Positions 1-6,850 of a DNA stretch of 6,899 nucleotides are shown in pieces (position 1 is the first letter of the stretch; each line of letters begins with the position of its first letter). The DNA comes from an uncultured bacterium. GTDB taxonomy: Bacteria; Bacteroidota; Bacteroidia; Chitinophagales; Chitinophagaceae. The stretch is taken from assembly GCA_903957405.1 (NCBI GenBank), contig CAJBPC010000461.1, positions 1 to 6,899 of the forward strand, given 5' to 3'. A program made the position numbers and the translations under genes. A model generated the notes under the pieces. It had not been told where the DNA came from. It worked only from the letters and a program-made list of their open reading frames with translations, and did not search any database.

Positions 1-2504
1 CCGCAAGGCAGTTGAAGGACGAAGCCATATCTTGGATATGGTACTTTATCCATGCTGCCGGAAGTGCCACCACCGTAAATGCCCTGGATCTTCTCGCGCA
101 TCTCCTCAATGATTTTGATGTTCATGATCTCACTGAGCATCGAGATCTTCCTGGATTGCTCTACCGAATAAGGCCCTTCACCGTTATAGATGGCCAGTAT
201 CAGGATCTTGTCATCCTTTCCTTTTTCGAAGGTGAAGGTCTTGCTCCCAACCATTGGCCTGACCTTGTTATCGACAAAATTGGTTTTCTTTCCGCTTGCC
301 GGAAGACTTGCAAGGTATGTCTCGATCAGTGGCATGATCTCGGCATCAGTGAAACTGCCCACAATATTGAAATGCATGCCTGTGAAGTCCGACAGACGCT
401 CTTTGTAAATGGCTAATGACCGGTCCATGTCGATCTTATCGAAATGCTCGGCCTTTGGTACGGCTGTCTGGGCAAGCGGAGTGTTCGCATAGAGGACACC
501 GATCGTGGTATCGATGAAGGCGAATTGAGGATTCGCACCCATCATCATATACTGCGCTTTGTTCCGCTGGATGGTAGACTTGAACAGTGAACTATCCCTT
601 CGGGGAGCGGTGGCGTTCAGGTAGACCAATTGGAACATCGTTTCCAGATCTTTTTTGCCGCTGGATCCGCGGAAGCCTTCTTCCGTCTGGCTGATGTACG
701 AAGAGGCATTGGCCGCTTTTCCTGCCAAAACCTTTCTCATATCGGTCGGAGAAAAATCACCGACACCCATCGCCGCGACCATGGCCGATGTGTTTTCTGC
801 GTTGTACTTGTCATTCACGCCGTATCCGCCAATGCCACCATAGCGATAACCGTTAAGGATGATCTGGTCGGCTTTGAAATCGGTCTGTTTGAGGGATACC
901 GTGATGCCGTTGCTGAGCTTCAGTTCAGTCGTTCCCAAAGCAGCATTGCTGCTTTTTGCGACGATTTTGCCTGATTTCGGTATGGTCGTCATCAGGCTTG
1001 CGGCAACAGTTTTTTCTTCGTACGGCGTTATGGCGGAAGTCTTGGCCATGGCATCAATGCCCGCCAGCATCTCCATTCCGGTTGGCAGTACGATGCCTGG
1101 TGTGGATTCAGGACCCATCACATAGGCAAAACGGTTGGTTTGATCGCGGTATTTTTCCGTCACCTTATTTACTTCTGCAAGTGATACCCGAGGAAGGACA
1201 TACTTCAAGTATTCAAACTCTTTTTCAATGCCCGGAGTGGCTGTTTCATTGGTGAAGTGTTCCACATACTCAGCTGCAAGATCGGCAGACTCGGTCTTGT
1301 TCCGGTTGTTGTATGCCCGCTCGAGGCCTGCGACAAGGTTCTTTTTTGCCCTGTCAAGCTCCGCCTGGGTGAAGCCGAATCGCTTTACCCGTTCGATTTC
1401 AATGGCAGCGGCATCAGCACCTTTCCGGATATCATTGGTGCCGGTGGATGCTGTTACGCTGAATGCTTCATGGTTCCTTGCGTAGCTTGAGAAATTCACG
1501 TATGCGTAAACGAAAGGTGGATTTTCCTTCTGACTCAGCTCGCGAAAGCGGGCGTTGAGCATCGTGGTGTAAAGGTCTTTGATGAGTTCCTCTTGATAGT
1601 CTCCAAAAGTGGTCATCGGTTGCTGAGGCTTCGCAGAATATTGCAAAGAAAATTGATAGCTGGTGGCTTCCTTGTCGGTCACAACCATCGCATGGCTCGA
1701 TTGGTAAGGTGGTACTTCCGCATATGCCCTTGGCCTGGACGTCTGAGGATTCTTCAGCTTGCCGAAATGCTTGTTGATCTGAGCCATCGCTTCCGCAGGG
1801 CTGATGTCTCCAACCACCACGACGGCCATCAAATCTGGCCTGTACCATTCGCGGTAAAAACGACGAATGGCATCGGGCTTGAAATTCTTGATGATGCTGT
1901 CCTTGCCGATCGGCAGCCTTTCTGCATACTTCGACCCCTTGAAAAGCTCGGGATATACCTTGTTGAACATGCGTTCCTCACCGCTCTTGCCCAGCCTGCT
2001 TTCTTCCAGAATGATGGCCCTTTCACTGTTGATATCCTCATCCAGATAGGTCACTTGATGTGCCCAATCTTCCAAAACCTGGAAGCCCTTTTCCACATTC
2101 GCGGGTTTTTCCGTCGGAATGGGAAGGATGTAAACCGTTTCATCGAAACTCGTGTATGCGTTCAAGTCGTTTCCGAAACCGACGCCGATATCCTGCAGGA
2201 ATGATACGATCTCATTCTTTTTGAAGTTCTTCGTGCCATTGAAAGCCATATGCTCGGCCATATGCGCCAATCCACGCTGGTCGTCATCTTCCACGATCGA
2301 TCCAACCTTGATGACCAATCGCAATTCGACTTTCTTCTCGGGTTTTTTGTTCTCCCGGATGTAATATGTCAAGCCATTGTCGAGCTTTCCCTGCCTTACT
2401 TTTGGGTCCATGGGCAGCTTGTCTGTACTGGACTGCTGCGCTGATGAAATGTTCCCGGTCAATGCGAAAAGCAGGGTCATGAACAGATAGGAGGCGATTC
2501 TCAT
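1..2504 (-). CDS. M16 family (pitrilysin/insulinase-like) zinc metallopeptidase, exported, C-terminus cut by window edge
   Basis: The reading frame starts at ATG 2504 and stays open for 834 codons to the left edge, so the stop lies outside. Residues 1-22 form a Sec signal peptide (hydrophobic SYLFMTLLFALTG, cleavage at SSA|QQ), which points to the periplasm or beyond. The inverted zinc motif HMAEH is at residues 81-85, followed by FNGTKNF. The phylum-typical segment GNDLNAYTSFDETVY is near 111-125. The distal glutamates are in ERAIILEE (161-168), where E168 matches the zinc ligand of IDE and MPP and E161 the supporting Glu. The second, non-catalytic half contains R803 and Y810 in MREKIQGIY, spaced like the substrate-binding Arg/Tyr pair of IDE and pitrilysin. 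The protein is therefore probably an active two-domain endopeptidase that degrades peptides. Relatives are about 930-960 residues, so roughly 100 residues are missing. The substrate is unknown. No overlapping gene on the other strand is credible. Confidence 0.95.
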   Translation of the reverse strand, partial: MRIASYLFMTLLFALTGNISSAQQSSTDKLPMDPKVRQGKLDNGLTYYIRENKKPEKKVELRLVIKVGSIVEDDDQRGLAHMAEHMAFNGTKNFKKNEIVSFLQDIGVGFGNDLNAYTSFDETVYILPIPTEKPANVEKGFQVLEDWAHQVTYLDEDINSERAIILEESRLGKSGEERMFNKVYPELFKGSKYAERLPIGKDSIIKNFKPDAIRRFYREWYRPDLMAVVVVGDISPAEAMAQINKHFGKLKNPQTSRPRAYAEVPPYQSSHAMVVTDKEATSYQFSLQYSAKPQQPMTTFGDYQEELIKDLYTTMLNARFRELSQKENPPFVYAYVNFSSYARNHEAFSVTASTGTNDIRKGADAAAIEIERVKRFGFTQAELDRAKKNLVAGLERAYNNRNKTESADLAAEYVEHFTNETATPGIEKEFEYLKYVLPRVSLAEVNKVTEKYRDQTNRFAYVMGPESTPGIVLPTGMEMLAGIDAMAKTSAITPYEEKTVAASLMTTIPKSGKIVAKSSNAALGTTELKLSNGITVSLKQTDFKADQIILNGYRYGGIGGYGVNDKYNAENTSAMVAAMGVGDFSPTDMRKVLAGKAANASSYISQTEEGFRGSSGKKDLETMFQLVYLNATAPRRDSSLFKSTIQRNKAQYMMMGANPQFAFIDTTIGVLYANTPLAQTAVPKAEHFDKIDMDRSLAIYKERLSDFTGMHFNIVGSFTDAEIMPLIETYLASLPASGKKTNFVDNKVRPMVGSKTFTFEKGKDDKILILAIYNGEGPYSVEQSRKISMLSEIMNIKIIEEMREKIQGIYGGGTSGSMDKVPYPRYGFVLQLPC

Positions 2505-2648
2505 ATATGATGTCGTTTTATGTAAACAATTGGTAAAGGTAGCGTAGAAAAAATTACACGAGAGTTTGGTGTTTTCATCGATATCGATTTTAGCAATACA
2601 TTTACATTTCCCAAAGAGCCGGCATCGGCATAACCCCAAAACCGCATC
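2505..2648. promoter_or_regulatory. Divergent intergenic promoter region between the M16 peptidase and aroQ
   Basis: These 144 bp separate two divergently read genes, so both promoters should be here. On the minus strand, TACCTTTA (2541-2534) matches the Bacteroidota -7 element TAnnTTTG at five of six defined bases and would place the transcript start about 20 bp before the M16 ATG. No good TTTG -33 element accompanies it. On the plus strand, TACATTTA (2597-2604) is a comparable -7 candidate for aroQ, again without a well-spaced -33 box. A TTTG at 2565-2568 is about 28 bp upstream, which is too far. Neither start codon has a clear Shine-Dalgarno sequence, as is usual in this phylum. That promoters lie here is a safe inference; the exact boxes are tentative. 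Confidence 0.45.
2577..2588. repeat. Perfect 12-bp palindrome ATCGATATCGAT in the divergent gap
   Basis: The 12 bases read identically on both strands, with no spacer. The palindrome lies 60 bp before the aroQ start and 72 bp before the M16 start, just upstream of the candidate aroQ -7 box. Its placement would suit a dimeric repressor or activator acting on one or both genes. The symmetry does not extend into the flanking bases, and a single copy cannot separate an operator from chance. Confidence 0.3.
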
Positions 2649-3095
2649 ATGCGCATCGCGATCATCAATGGCCCCAATCTGAACCTGCTGGGTAAACGTG
2701 AGCCGGAGATCTACGGATCAGAAGGATTCGAAACCTTTATGGAGGCACTCAAACAGAGATACCCCGGCGTCGCATTCCCTTATTTTCAAAGCAATATCGA
2801 AGGGGAGCTGATCGATGCCTTGCAGCGTGAGGGGTTTTCCGCTGATGGGATCTTGCTAAATCCTGGCGGATACACCCATACATCCGTTGCCATTGGCGAC
2901 GCCATCGCTGCCATCAAATGCCCCGTCATCGAAGTGCACATATCAAATGTGCATGCCCGTGAAGCGTTTCGCAGGATCTCTCATGTTTCCGCAAAATGCA
3001 GGGGCACGATCAGCGGACTCGGACTGAAGGGATACGCACTTGGCGTGGAGTATTTTCTGGGTATGAATGATAAGAAACCAGAAAACCAACGCTGA
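2649..3095 (+). CDS. aroQ: Type II 3-dehydroquinate dehydratase
   Basis: This cytoplasmic enzyme removes water from 3-dehydroquinate to give 3-dehydroshikimate, the third step of the shikimate route to aromatic amino acids. The 148 residues match the usual length of this dodecameric flavodoxin-fold family. The N-terminal signature NGPNLNLLGKREPEIYG is at 7-23 with R17 and the catalytic Y22. QSNIEGELID (47-56) follows, with Ile where many proteobacterial enzymes have His. NPGGYTHTS (71-79) supplies N71 and H77. EVHISNVHAREAFR (95-108) supplies E95, the catalytic base partner H97, and R108. All expected active-site residues are present, so the enzyme should be functional. ATG 2649 begins directly at the first beta strand (MRIAIINGPN), and no upstream in-frame extension is needed. 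The gene stands alone: the M16 gene is divergent and the BNR gene convergent, so no other aro gene is linked here. Confidence 0.97.
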   Translation: MRIAIINGPNLNLLGKREPEIYGSEGFETFMEALKQRYPGVAFPYFQSNIEGELIDALQREGFSADGILLNPGGYTHTSVAIGDAIAAIKCPVIEVHISNVHAREAFRRISHVSAKCRGTISGLGLKGYALGVEYFLGMNDKKPENQR

Positions 3096-3163
3096 GTCCA
3101 TCCGAACTTTTCAACGCCATCGTAAATGGTTATGACATTGCAGTGTTGATTTTCCGATGAAAC
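3096..3163. other. Convergent intergenic gap, no clear terminator
   Basis: This 68-bp stretch lies between the stop codons of aroQ (plus) and the BNR protein (minus). It should hold the transcription ends of both genes. The only inverted repeats I see are weak: TCAAC and GTTGA enclosing about 30 bases, and a four-base CCAT/ATGG stem. Neither is followed by a proper T tract, so I do not call an intrinsic terminator. Confidence 0.5.
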
Positions 3164-5692
3164 TCATTTCTTCCTCACAAGTTTCTGTACGGCATCCAGC
3201 TTTCCCACATAGATGCTTCTGCCGTGTGTTCCGAGTATTATTTCGTTTTCGCGTTCCTGTATGGCGATGTCGTGAACCGGAATCGAATGTGGAAGGTCTT
3301 TCACGAAGGGCATGAAGCTGTTGCCGGCATCGATGCTTGCGTATGCGCCGCCATCGGTGCCGACATACAATATGCTGTCTGATGAAGGATCCTCCCGGAT
3401 CACATTCACCGGATCCATGGGCAGGTCGGTCCCCAGCATGGTCCATGTCTGTCCGAAATCCTCACTGCGATAGATATAAGCATTGAAATGATCCTGTCTG
3501 TATCCGTTGAGCGTCACATATACCCGGCCCATGTGGTGTTTTGATGCCACGACACGGCTGACCCAAAGTCCCTGTAGCATGCCGTTACGCCCTTTTTTAT
3601 CCGGTACACCGATGCGGTTCCAGGTGACGCCGCCGTCTTTTGTCAGGTGCACATGGCCGTCATCACTGCCGGTGTAGATCAGACCGAATGCCAGTGGCGA
3701 CTCACTGATGCTGGTCAATGTGCCAAAAGGGACATCCCCCGTTCGCTTTCCCCCGGTCAGATCGGCACTGATGGATTCCATTTTTTCCCCCTTGTTCATG
3801 CTGCGATGCAGCCTTTGTGAACCCATATAGAGGATATCCTGATTGTGTGATGACAGCAGGATCGGGGTTTGCCAATTGAAGCGGAGTTTGTCCTCCTGCA
3901 ATGGCGGGGCCACTGGCCTGATGGGCTTGGGATCCGGTGTCAGCCTGTTGAACCGGAAGTACATGCCGAACTGAAGTCCGCTGTAAAATGTGGTATTGTC
4001 TCTTGTGTCGACCTGCGCCTGCATCCCGTCACCGCCATTGGCAGGCTTGAATCCATATTGGCCTCGGTCTGTCCACTCTATGCCTTCTTTGTTCGTGGAT
4101 GGCCCGTACCAGGAACCGTTATCCTGCATGCCGCCATATACGTTGTAGGGTTTGTCGTTGTCGACGGTTATGGCGTAGAATTGACCGACGGACGGTGTAT
4201 TCACCTTGAACCAGTGCTTGCCATTGTCATAGGTGATATTCGCGCCGCCATCATTGCCGCCGATCATTCGGTTGTCGTTTTTGGGGTCCATCCATAACGC
4301 ATGCCAGTCGGCATGTGTATTTGACTTGTCCATGACCTGGAATGTCTTGCCCGCGTCGGTCGACAGGTCGGCGCTGAAGCCCAGGATGACGATCTTGTCG
4401 GCATTGGCCGGGGAGGCGAAGATCTTTCCGAAATAGTAGCCGTATGTGTTGTAGAGTGTCAGAGGCTTCTCATGGGTCTTGCGCCAGCTCCGGCCTCCAT
4501 CATCGCTGCGGTAGACTTCCGCTCCGTGGATCGCGCCGGCGGCCGCTCCTCCGTCTTCCTGGTACAGATAACGGTACAGCGCAACCGAAGATAGCCTTCC
4601 GCTGCGCACGTCATCCTTCATCGTGGCGGCTGAGTATCTTGTTTGCAGTCCGTTGCTGCGCAGGAACCTGTCCAGTTTTGCATCGCCGATGGCAAGGAAA
4701 GCATCCGTACCGATGTCTTTCAGGTCACTGAGTTGTATGCGGCTGGTATCCTTTGTGGTTGTGTCGGGGCGTGCATTGTAGTTGTCCACCACGGCATAGA
4801 CCAGTTCTGGCTTTGCTGCCGTGGTTGCCATTCCGATCCTGCCGATGCCATCCCCCTGCGGGAAGCCCGACCCCGCGCTGGTCGACAGCTGCCAGGTTTC
4901 TCCTCCATCGGTACTCTTGTAGATGCCGGAAGATTTCCCGCCTTCCTGAAAATTCGAGGCACTGCGCATGCGCTGCCAGATGGATGCATACAGGATGTCT
5001 GGATTCAGGGGATGCATCTCCATTTCGACGGACCCGCTCGTTTCGTTGATGAAAAGCGTCTGCCGCCAAGACTTGCCGCCGTCGGTGGTTTTATACACCC
5101 CGCGGTGCCTGGAGGTGGTGTACAATGGACCCAGTACGGCGACCCATGCCGTCATGGGGTCTCGGGGATGCAGTTGGATCTTTCCGATGTGATGTGACTC
5201 CGAGAGCCCGGCATGCGTCCAGTTTTTTCCGTTATCGCTGCTTTTGAAAACACCCAGGCCCGCATAAGATGATCGGCTGCTGTTGACTTCACCGGTGCCG
5301 ATCCATATCTCACGGGTTTTCCAGTTGACGGCGATGTCGCCAATGCCGATCACAGCCTCCTGGTCGAAGATAGGCGTGAGGCTCTGGCCGTTGTTCACGG
5401 TATGCCACAGCCCGCCTGTGGCATAGGCGACGTAGAATTCAGCGGGGTCTTCGGGGTTGACTTCCAGGTCATCCACACGCCCACCCTGTATGCTGGGGCC
5501 AATATTCCGGAAGGCCACATCCTTTAACAAAGATTTTTGAATCGACGTCTTTTTCGCTGAAAGGCTCTCCCATCGTGCATCTCCGGCCGACGGGGAGACG
5601 GTCTGCTGTGCCACTGCGGCGATTGACAACAGGGATCCCATGGCGATCAGCATGGTCTTCGCCGGGAATAGTTTTAATTTTACGATCATCAT
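3164..5692 (-). CDS. Exported BNR/Asp-box beta-propeller protein (VPS10/sortilin-like glycosyl hydrolase-class)
   Basis: The product has 842 residues from ATG 5692. I prefer this start to the upstream in-frame ATG at 5719 because a standard signal peptide begins here (MMIVKLKLF, then a hydrophobic core, cleavage at AVA|QQ after residue 28), and the longer form would run toward the divergent neighbour. Mature sequence begins with the family hallmark FRNIGPSIQGGRVDDLEVNP. Nine Asp boxes of the S/T-x-D-x-G-x-x-W/F type are visible near residues 151, 202, 260, 396, 444, 487, 684, 743 and 786, for example KTTDGGKSW and KSTDGGETW. They imply one or two multi-bladed propellers. The C-terminal signature THGRSIYVGKLD is only about 20 residues from the end, and no T9SS sorting domain or membrane anchor follows. 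Members are often annotated as glycosyl hydrolase, sialidase or sortilin-like, but no enzymatic activity can be assigned from repeats alone. GH74 enzymes share Asp boxes but not the hallmark start. Confidence 0.9.
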   Translation of the reverse strand: MMIVKLKLFPAKTMLIAMGSLLSIAAVAQQTVSPSAGDARWESLSAKKTSIQKSLLKDVAFRNIGPSIQGGRVDDLEVNPEDPAEFYVAYATGGLWHTVNNGQSLTPIFDQEAVIGIGDIAVNWKTREIWIGTGEVNSSRSSYAGLGVFKSSDNGKNWTHAGLSESHHIGKIQLHPRDPMTAWVAVLGPLYTTSRHRGVYKTTDGGKSWRQTLFINETSGSVEMEMHPLNPDILYASIWQRMRSASNFQEGGKSSGIYKSTDGGETWQLSTSAGSGFPQGDGIGRIGMATTAAKPELVYAVVDNYNARPDTTTKDTSRIQLSDLKDIGTDAFLAIGDAKLDRFLRSNGLQTRYSAATMKDDVRSGRLSSVALYRYLYQEDGGAAAGAIHGAEVYRSDDGGRSWRKTHEKPLTLYNTYGYYFGKIFASPANADKIVILGFSADLSTDAGKTFQVMDKSNTHADWHALWMDPKNDNRMIGGNDGGANITYDNGKHWFKVNTPSVGQFYAITVDNDKPYNVYGGMQDNGSWYGPSTNKEGIEWTDRGQYGFKPANGGDGMQAQVDTRDNTTFYSGLQFGMYFRFNRLTPDPKPIRPVAPPLQEDKLRFNWQTPILLSSHNQDILYMGSQRLHRSMNKGEKMESISADLTGGKRTGDVPFGTLTSISESPLAFGLIYTGSDDGHVHLTKDGGVTWNRIGVPDKKGRNGMLQGLWVSRVVASKHHMGRVYVTLNGYRQDHFNAYIYRSEDFGQTWTMLGTDLPMDPVNVIREDPSSDSILYVGTDGGAYASIDAGNSFMPFVKDLPHSIPVHDIAIQERENEIILGTHGRSIYVGKLDAVQKLVRKK

Positions 5693-5752
5693 TGTTTCTT
5701 TGTTAAAGTGCTCATGCAATTTAATGCTTCATGCCTTAAATACCGCCACACC
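5693..5752. promoter_or_regulatory. Compact 60-bp divergent promoter gap between the BNR and MORN-repeat genes
   Basis: Both flanking genes start outward from this AT-rich gap, so both promoters must sit within it or reach into the coding ends. For the plus-strand gene, TTTG (5699-5702) is followed after 19 bp by TAATGCTT (5722-5729), the right geometry for a Bacteroidota -33/-7 pair but a poor -7 match. For the minus-strand gene, TAAATTGC on the reverse strand is a weak -7 candidate. The BNR start is preceded by an A-rich AACAAAGAAACA rather than a Shine-Dalgarno sequence. The short gap suggests the two genes may share control. Confidence 0.4.
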
Positions 5753-6427
5753 ATGAAATTGACTTTCATCACCCTGTGCCTGACATTCATCGGCCAGTCG
5801 GCATTCGCTCAGCAATGGTTGAGTTATGCCATGCTTGAGAATGGCGATACGATCAATCGTGTGGATTCGAAAAAGATGAAACAGGGTGTTTGGCTGGCGC
5901 GTGTAGCGGAACTGAGGGGGGAGCCCGGCTATGAAGAGGAGGGAACCTATCGGGATGACAAGAAGGAGGGGATATGGCGCCGCTTTAATCCGCAAGGCGA
6001 TATGCTGGCGATCGAGCAATACAAGCGAGGATTCCGTGACGGGAAACAGATGTATTTCACCATGATGGGGGAGTTGCTCAGGGAAGAATCCTGGCGTTCC
6101 GTCGATCCGGAAAATCCATATGATACCATCGATGTGCCGGACCTCAATAATCCGATGCTAACCCTGAGTAAGGTCATAAAACATGAAGCCGCGGAAGTCA
6201 AACACGGTCCCTGGAAATATTTCGATCCAACCACGGGCATGCTCATGCGGACGGAAAATTATATTTCCGGTCAAAAGGAAAAACCCGGCATGAGCGGTCA
6301 AGCATCGACGCCTACATCGGCGGATGCAGAAAAAAAGAAGCCAAAGCCATCGGCCGTGGAGGAATGGGAGAAGAAAAATGCAGGGAAGAAAAAGGTCGCG
6401 GTCAGGGATGGAAGAACCGGAGGATGA
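5753..6427 (+). CDS. Exported MORN/YwqK-like repeat protein
   Basis: The product has 224 residues from ATG 5753, chosen because it opens a clean signal peptide (MKLTFITLCLTFIGQSAFA|QQ, cleavage after residue 19). The next in-frame ATG upstream, 5708, would add 15 polar residues before it. The mature part carries repeats of the MORN / YwqK-antitoxin-like type, with a K-x-G-x-W core followed by an aromatic strand and a Gly turn: KQGVW (43-47), KEGIWRRFNPQGDMLAIEQY (71-90), a weaker unit RDGKQMYFTMMGELLREESW (95-114), and KHGPWKYFDPTTGMLMRTEN (150-169). Residues 175-224 form a Ser/Thr/Pro then Lys-rich, probably disordered tail ending RTGG. Such proteins are abundant in Bacteroidota envelopes, and their role is largely unknown. 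Despite the YwqK label there is no adjacent toxin gene, so I do not propose a toxin-antitoxin role. It is divergent from the BNR gene and convergent with the small lipoprotein. Confidence 0.85.
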   Translation: MKLTFITLCLTFIGQSAFAQQWLSYAMLENGDTINRVDSKKMKQGVWLARVAELRGEPGYEEEGTYRDDKKEGIWRRFNPQGDMLAIEQYKRGFRDGKQMYFTMMGELLREESWRSVDPENPYDTIDVPDLNNPMLTLSKVIKHEAAEVKHGPWKYFDPTTGMLMRTENYISGQKEKPGMSGQASTPTSADAEKKKPKPSAVEEWEKKNAGKKKVAVRDGRTGG

Positions 6428-6490
6428 TGAAGCATGACAGCCCACCTTAACAGACAGGCCGTCGGGCTTCAATATCGAATGTGGCGGATG
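6428..6490. other. Convergent intergenic gap between the MORN-repeat gene and the small lipoprotein
   Basis: These 63 bp should include both transcript ends. A five-base inverted repeat (AGCCC and GGGCT, about 21 bases apart) is the only stem I can find. It lacks a following T run on either strand, so no intrinsic terminator is called. Confidence 0.4.
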
Positions 6491-6622
6491 TCAATGATAA
6501 CCTACCATGCCTTTTGTCTGAAAACAACCTCCGTTGCGTGCACTGCTTCTGGATGCCGAGCATGATGAGATGGTGAAAACAATCGCCACAAGGGTGATGA
6601 AAACGATGCTGATTTTTTTCAT
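6491..6622 (-). CDS. Very small predicted lipoprotein (43 residues)
   Basis: An intact frame runs from ATG 6622 to TGA at 6491 on the minus strand. The product opens with a lysine n-region (MKK), a hydrophobic stretch (ISIVFITLVAIVF, residues 4-16) and a lipobox TISSC, giving a lipidated Cys at position 21. The mature peptide is only 23 residues: a Ser/Arg-rich linker (SASRSSARN), then GGCFQTKGMVGYH with a second Cys at 33. This architecture, a type II signal peptide plus a short tail with a conserved-looking Cys and a GMVGY-like end, resembles tiny hypothetical lipoproteins I recall from many Bacteroidota genomes, though I cannot verify a family match. It is probably anchored in the inner or outer membrane facing the periplasm. 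No clear Shine-Dalgarno sequence or -7 box is visible upstream. Function unknown. Confidence 0.7.
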   Translation of the reverse strand: MKKISIVFITLVAIVFTISSCSASRSSARNGGCFQTKGMVGYH

Positions 6623-6850
6623 GACAAATGGTTTGAGGTTAACGAAACCGAATTTTTGAAAGGGTCTAGATTAAAATGATGGCTTGATAAGGATAGGGAT
6701 GTAGCGGAGATCAGAGGAATGGATTCGGTGGGGAAATGTAAAATAACCCAATCTTTTTCAAAATAGCAACAACAGAACTGTTAATATTTCGTTCGGATGA
6801 TGACTGCCGATCGCTGAAAACCCTCGGGTATCACCCAAATCGCCAACAAA
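6623..6850. other. Non-coding stretch upstream of the small lipoprotein
   Basis: All frames here are broken by frequent stops; the longest ATG-led plus-strand frame I find is about 15 codons. The sequence should hold the lipoprotein promoter on the minus strand, but no TTTG/TAnnTTTG pair stands out. A seven-base inverted relation exists between ACTGCCG (6803-6809) and CGGCAGT (6851-6857), too short and far apart to call a structure. I see no tRNA, riboswitch or insertion-sequence end. Confidence 0.5.

Noticed and set aside
1593..2204. 203-codon plus-strand open frame
   Set aside because: It lies wholly antisense to the conserved M16 catalytic domain, has no recognisable motif, and is explained by codon bias of the real gene. 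The same holds for the other plus-strand frames between 12 and 2444.
3096..3163. Bidirectional terminator hairpin
   Set aside because: The available stems are four or five bases with long loops and no adjacent T tract.
4643..5197. 184-codon plus-strand open frame
   Set aside because: It is antisense to the Asp-box region of the BNR protein and rich in Cys, His and Arg, with no domain. It is a shadow of the real gene, as are the minus-strand frames in other phases at 3111-3446 and 4720-5343.
5693..5719. Longer start (ATG 5719) for the BNR protein
   Set aside because: It adds nine polar residues in front of a normal signal peptide and moves into the short gap needed for promoters of both divergent genes.
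5753..6427. YwqK-type antitoxin of a toxin-antitoxin pair
   Set aside because: The protein has a signal peptide, and no candidate toxin gene is adjacent; only the repeat fold is similar.
6566..6616. Direct near-repeat GGTGAAAACAATCGCC / GATGAAAACGATGCTG
   Set aside because: It encodes the repeated hydrophobic IVF residues of the lipoprotein signal peptide and needs no other explanation.
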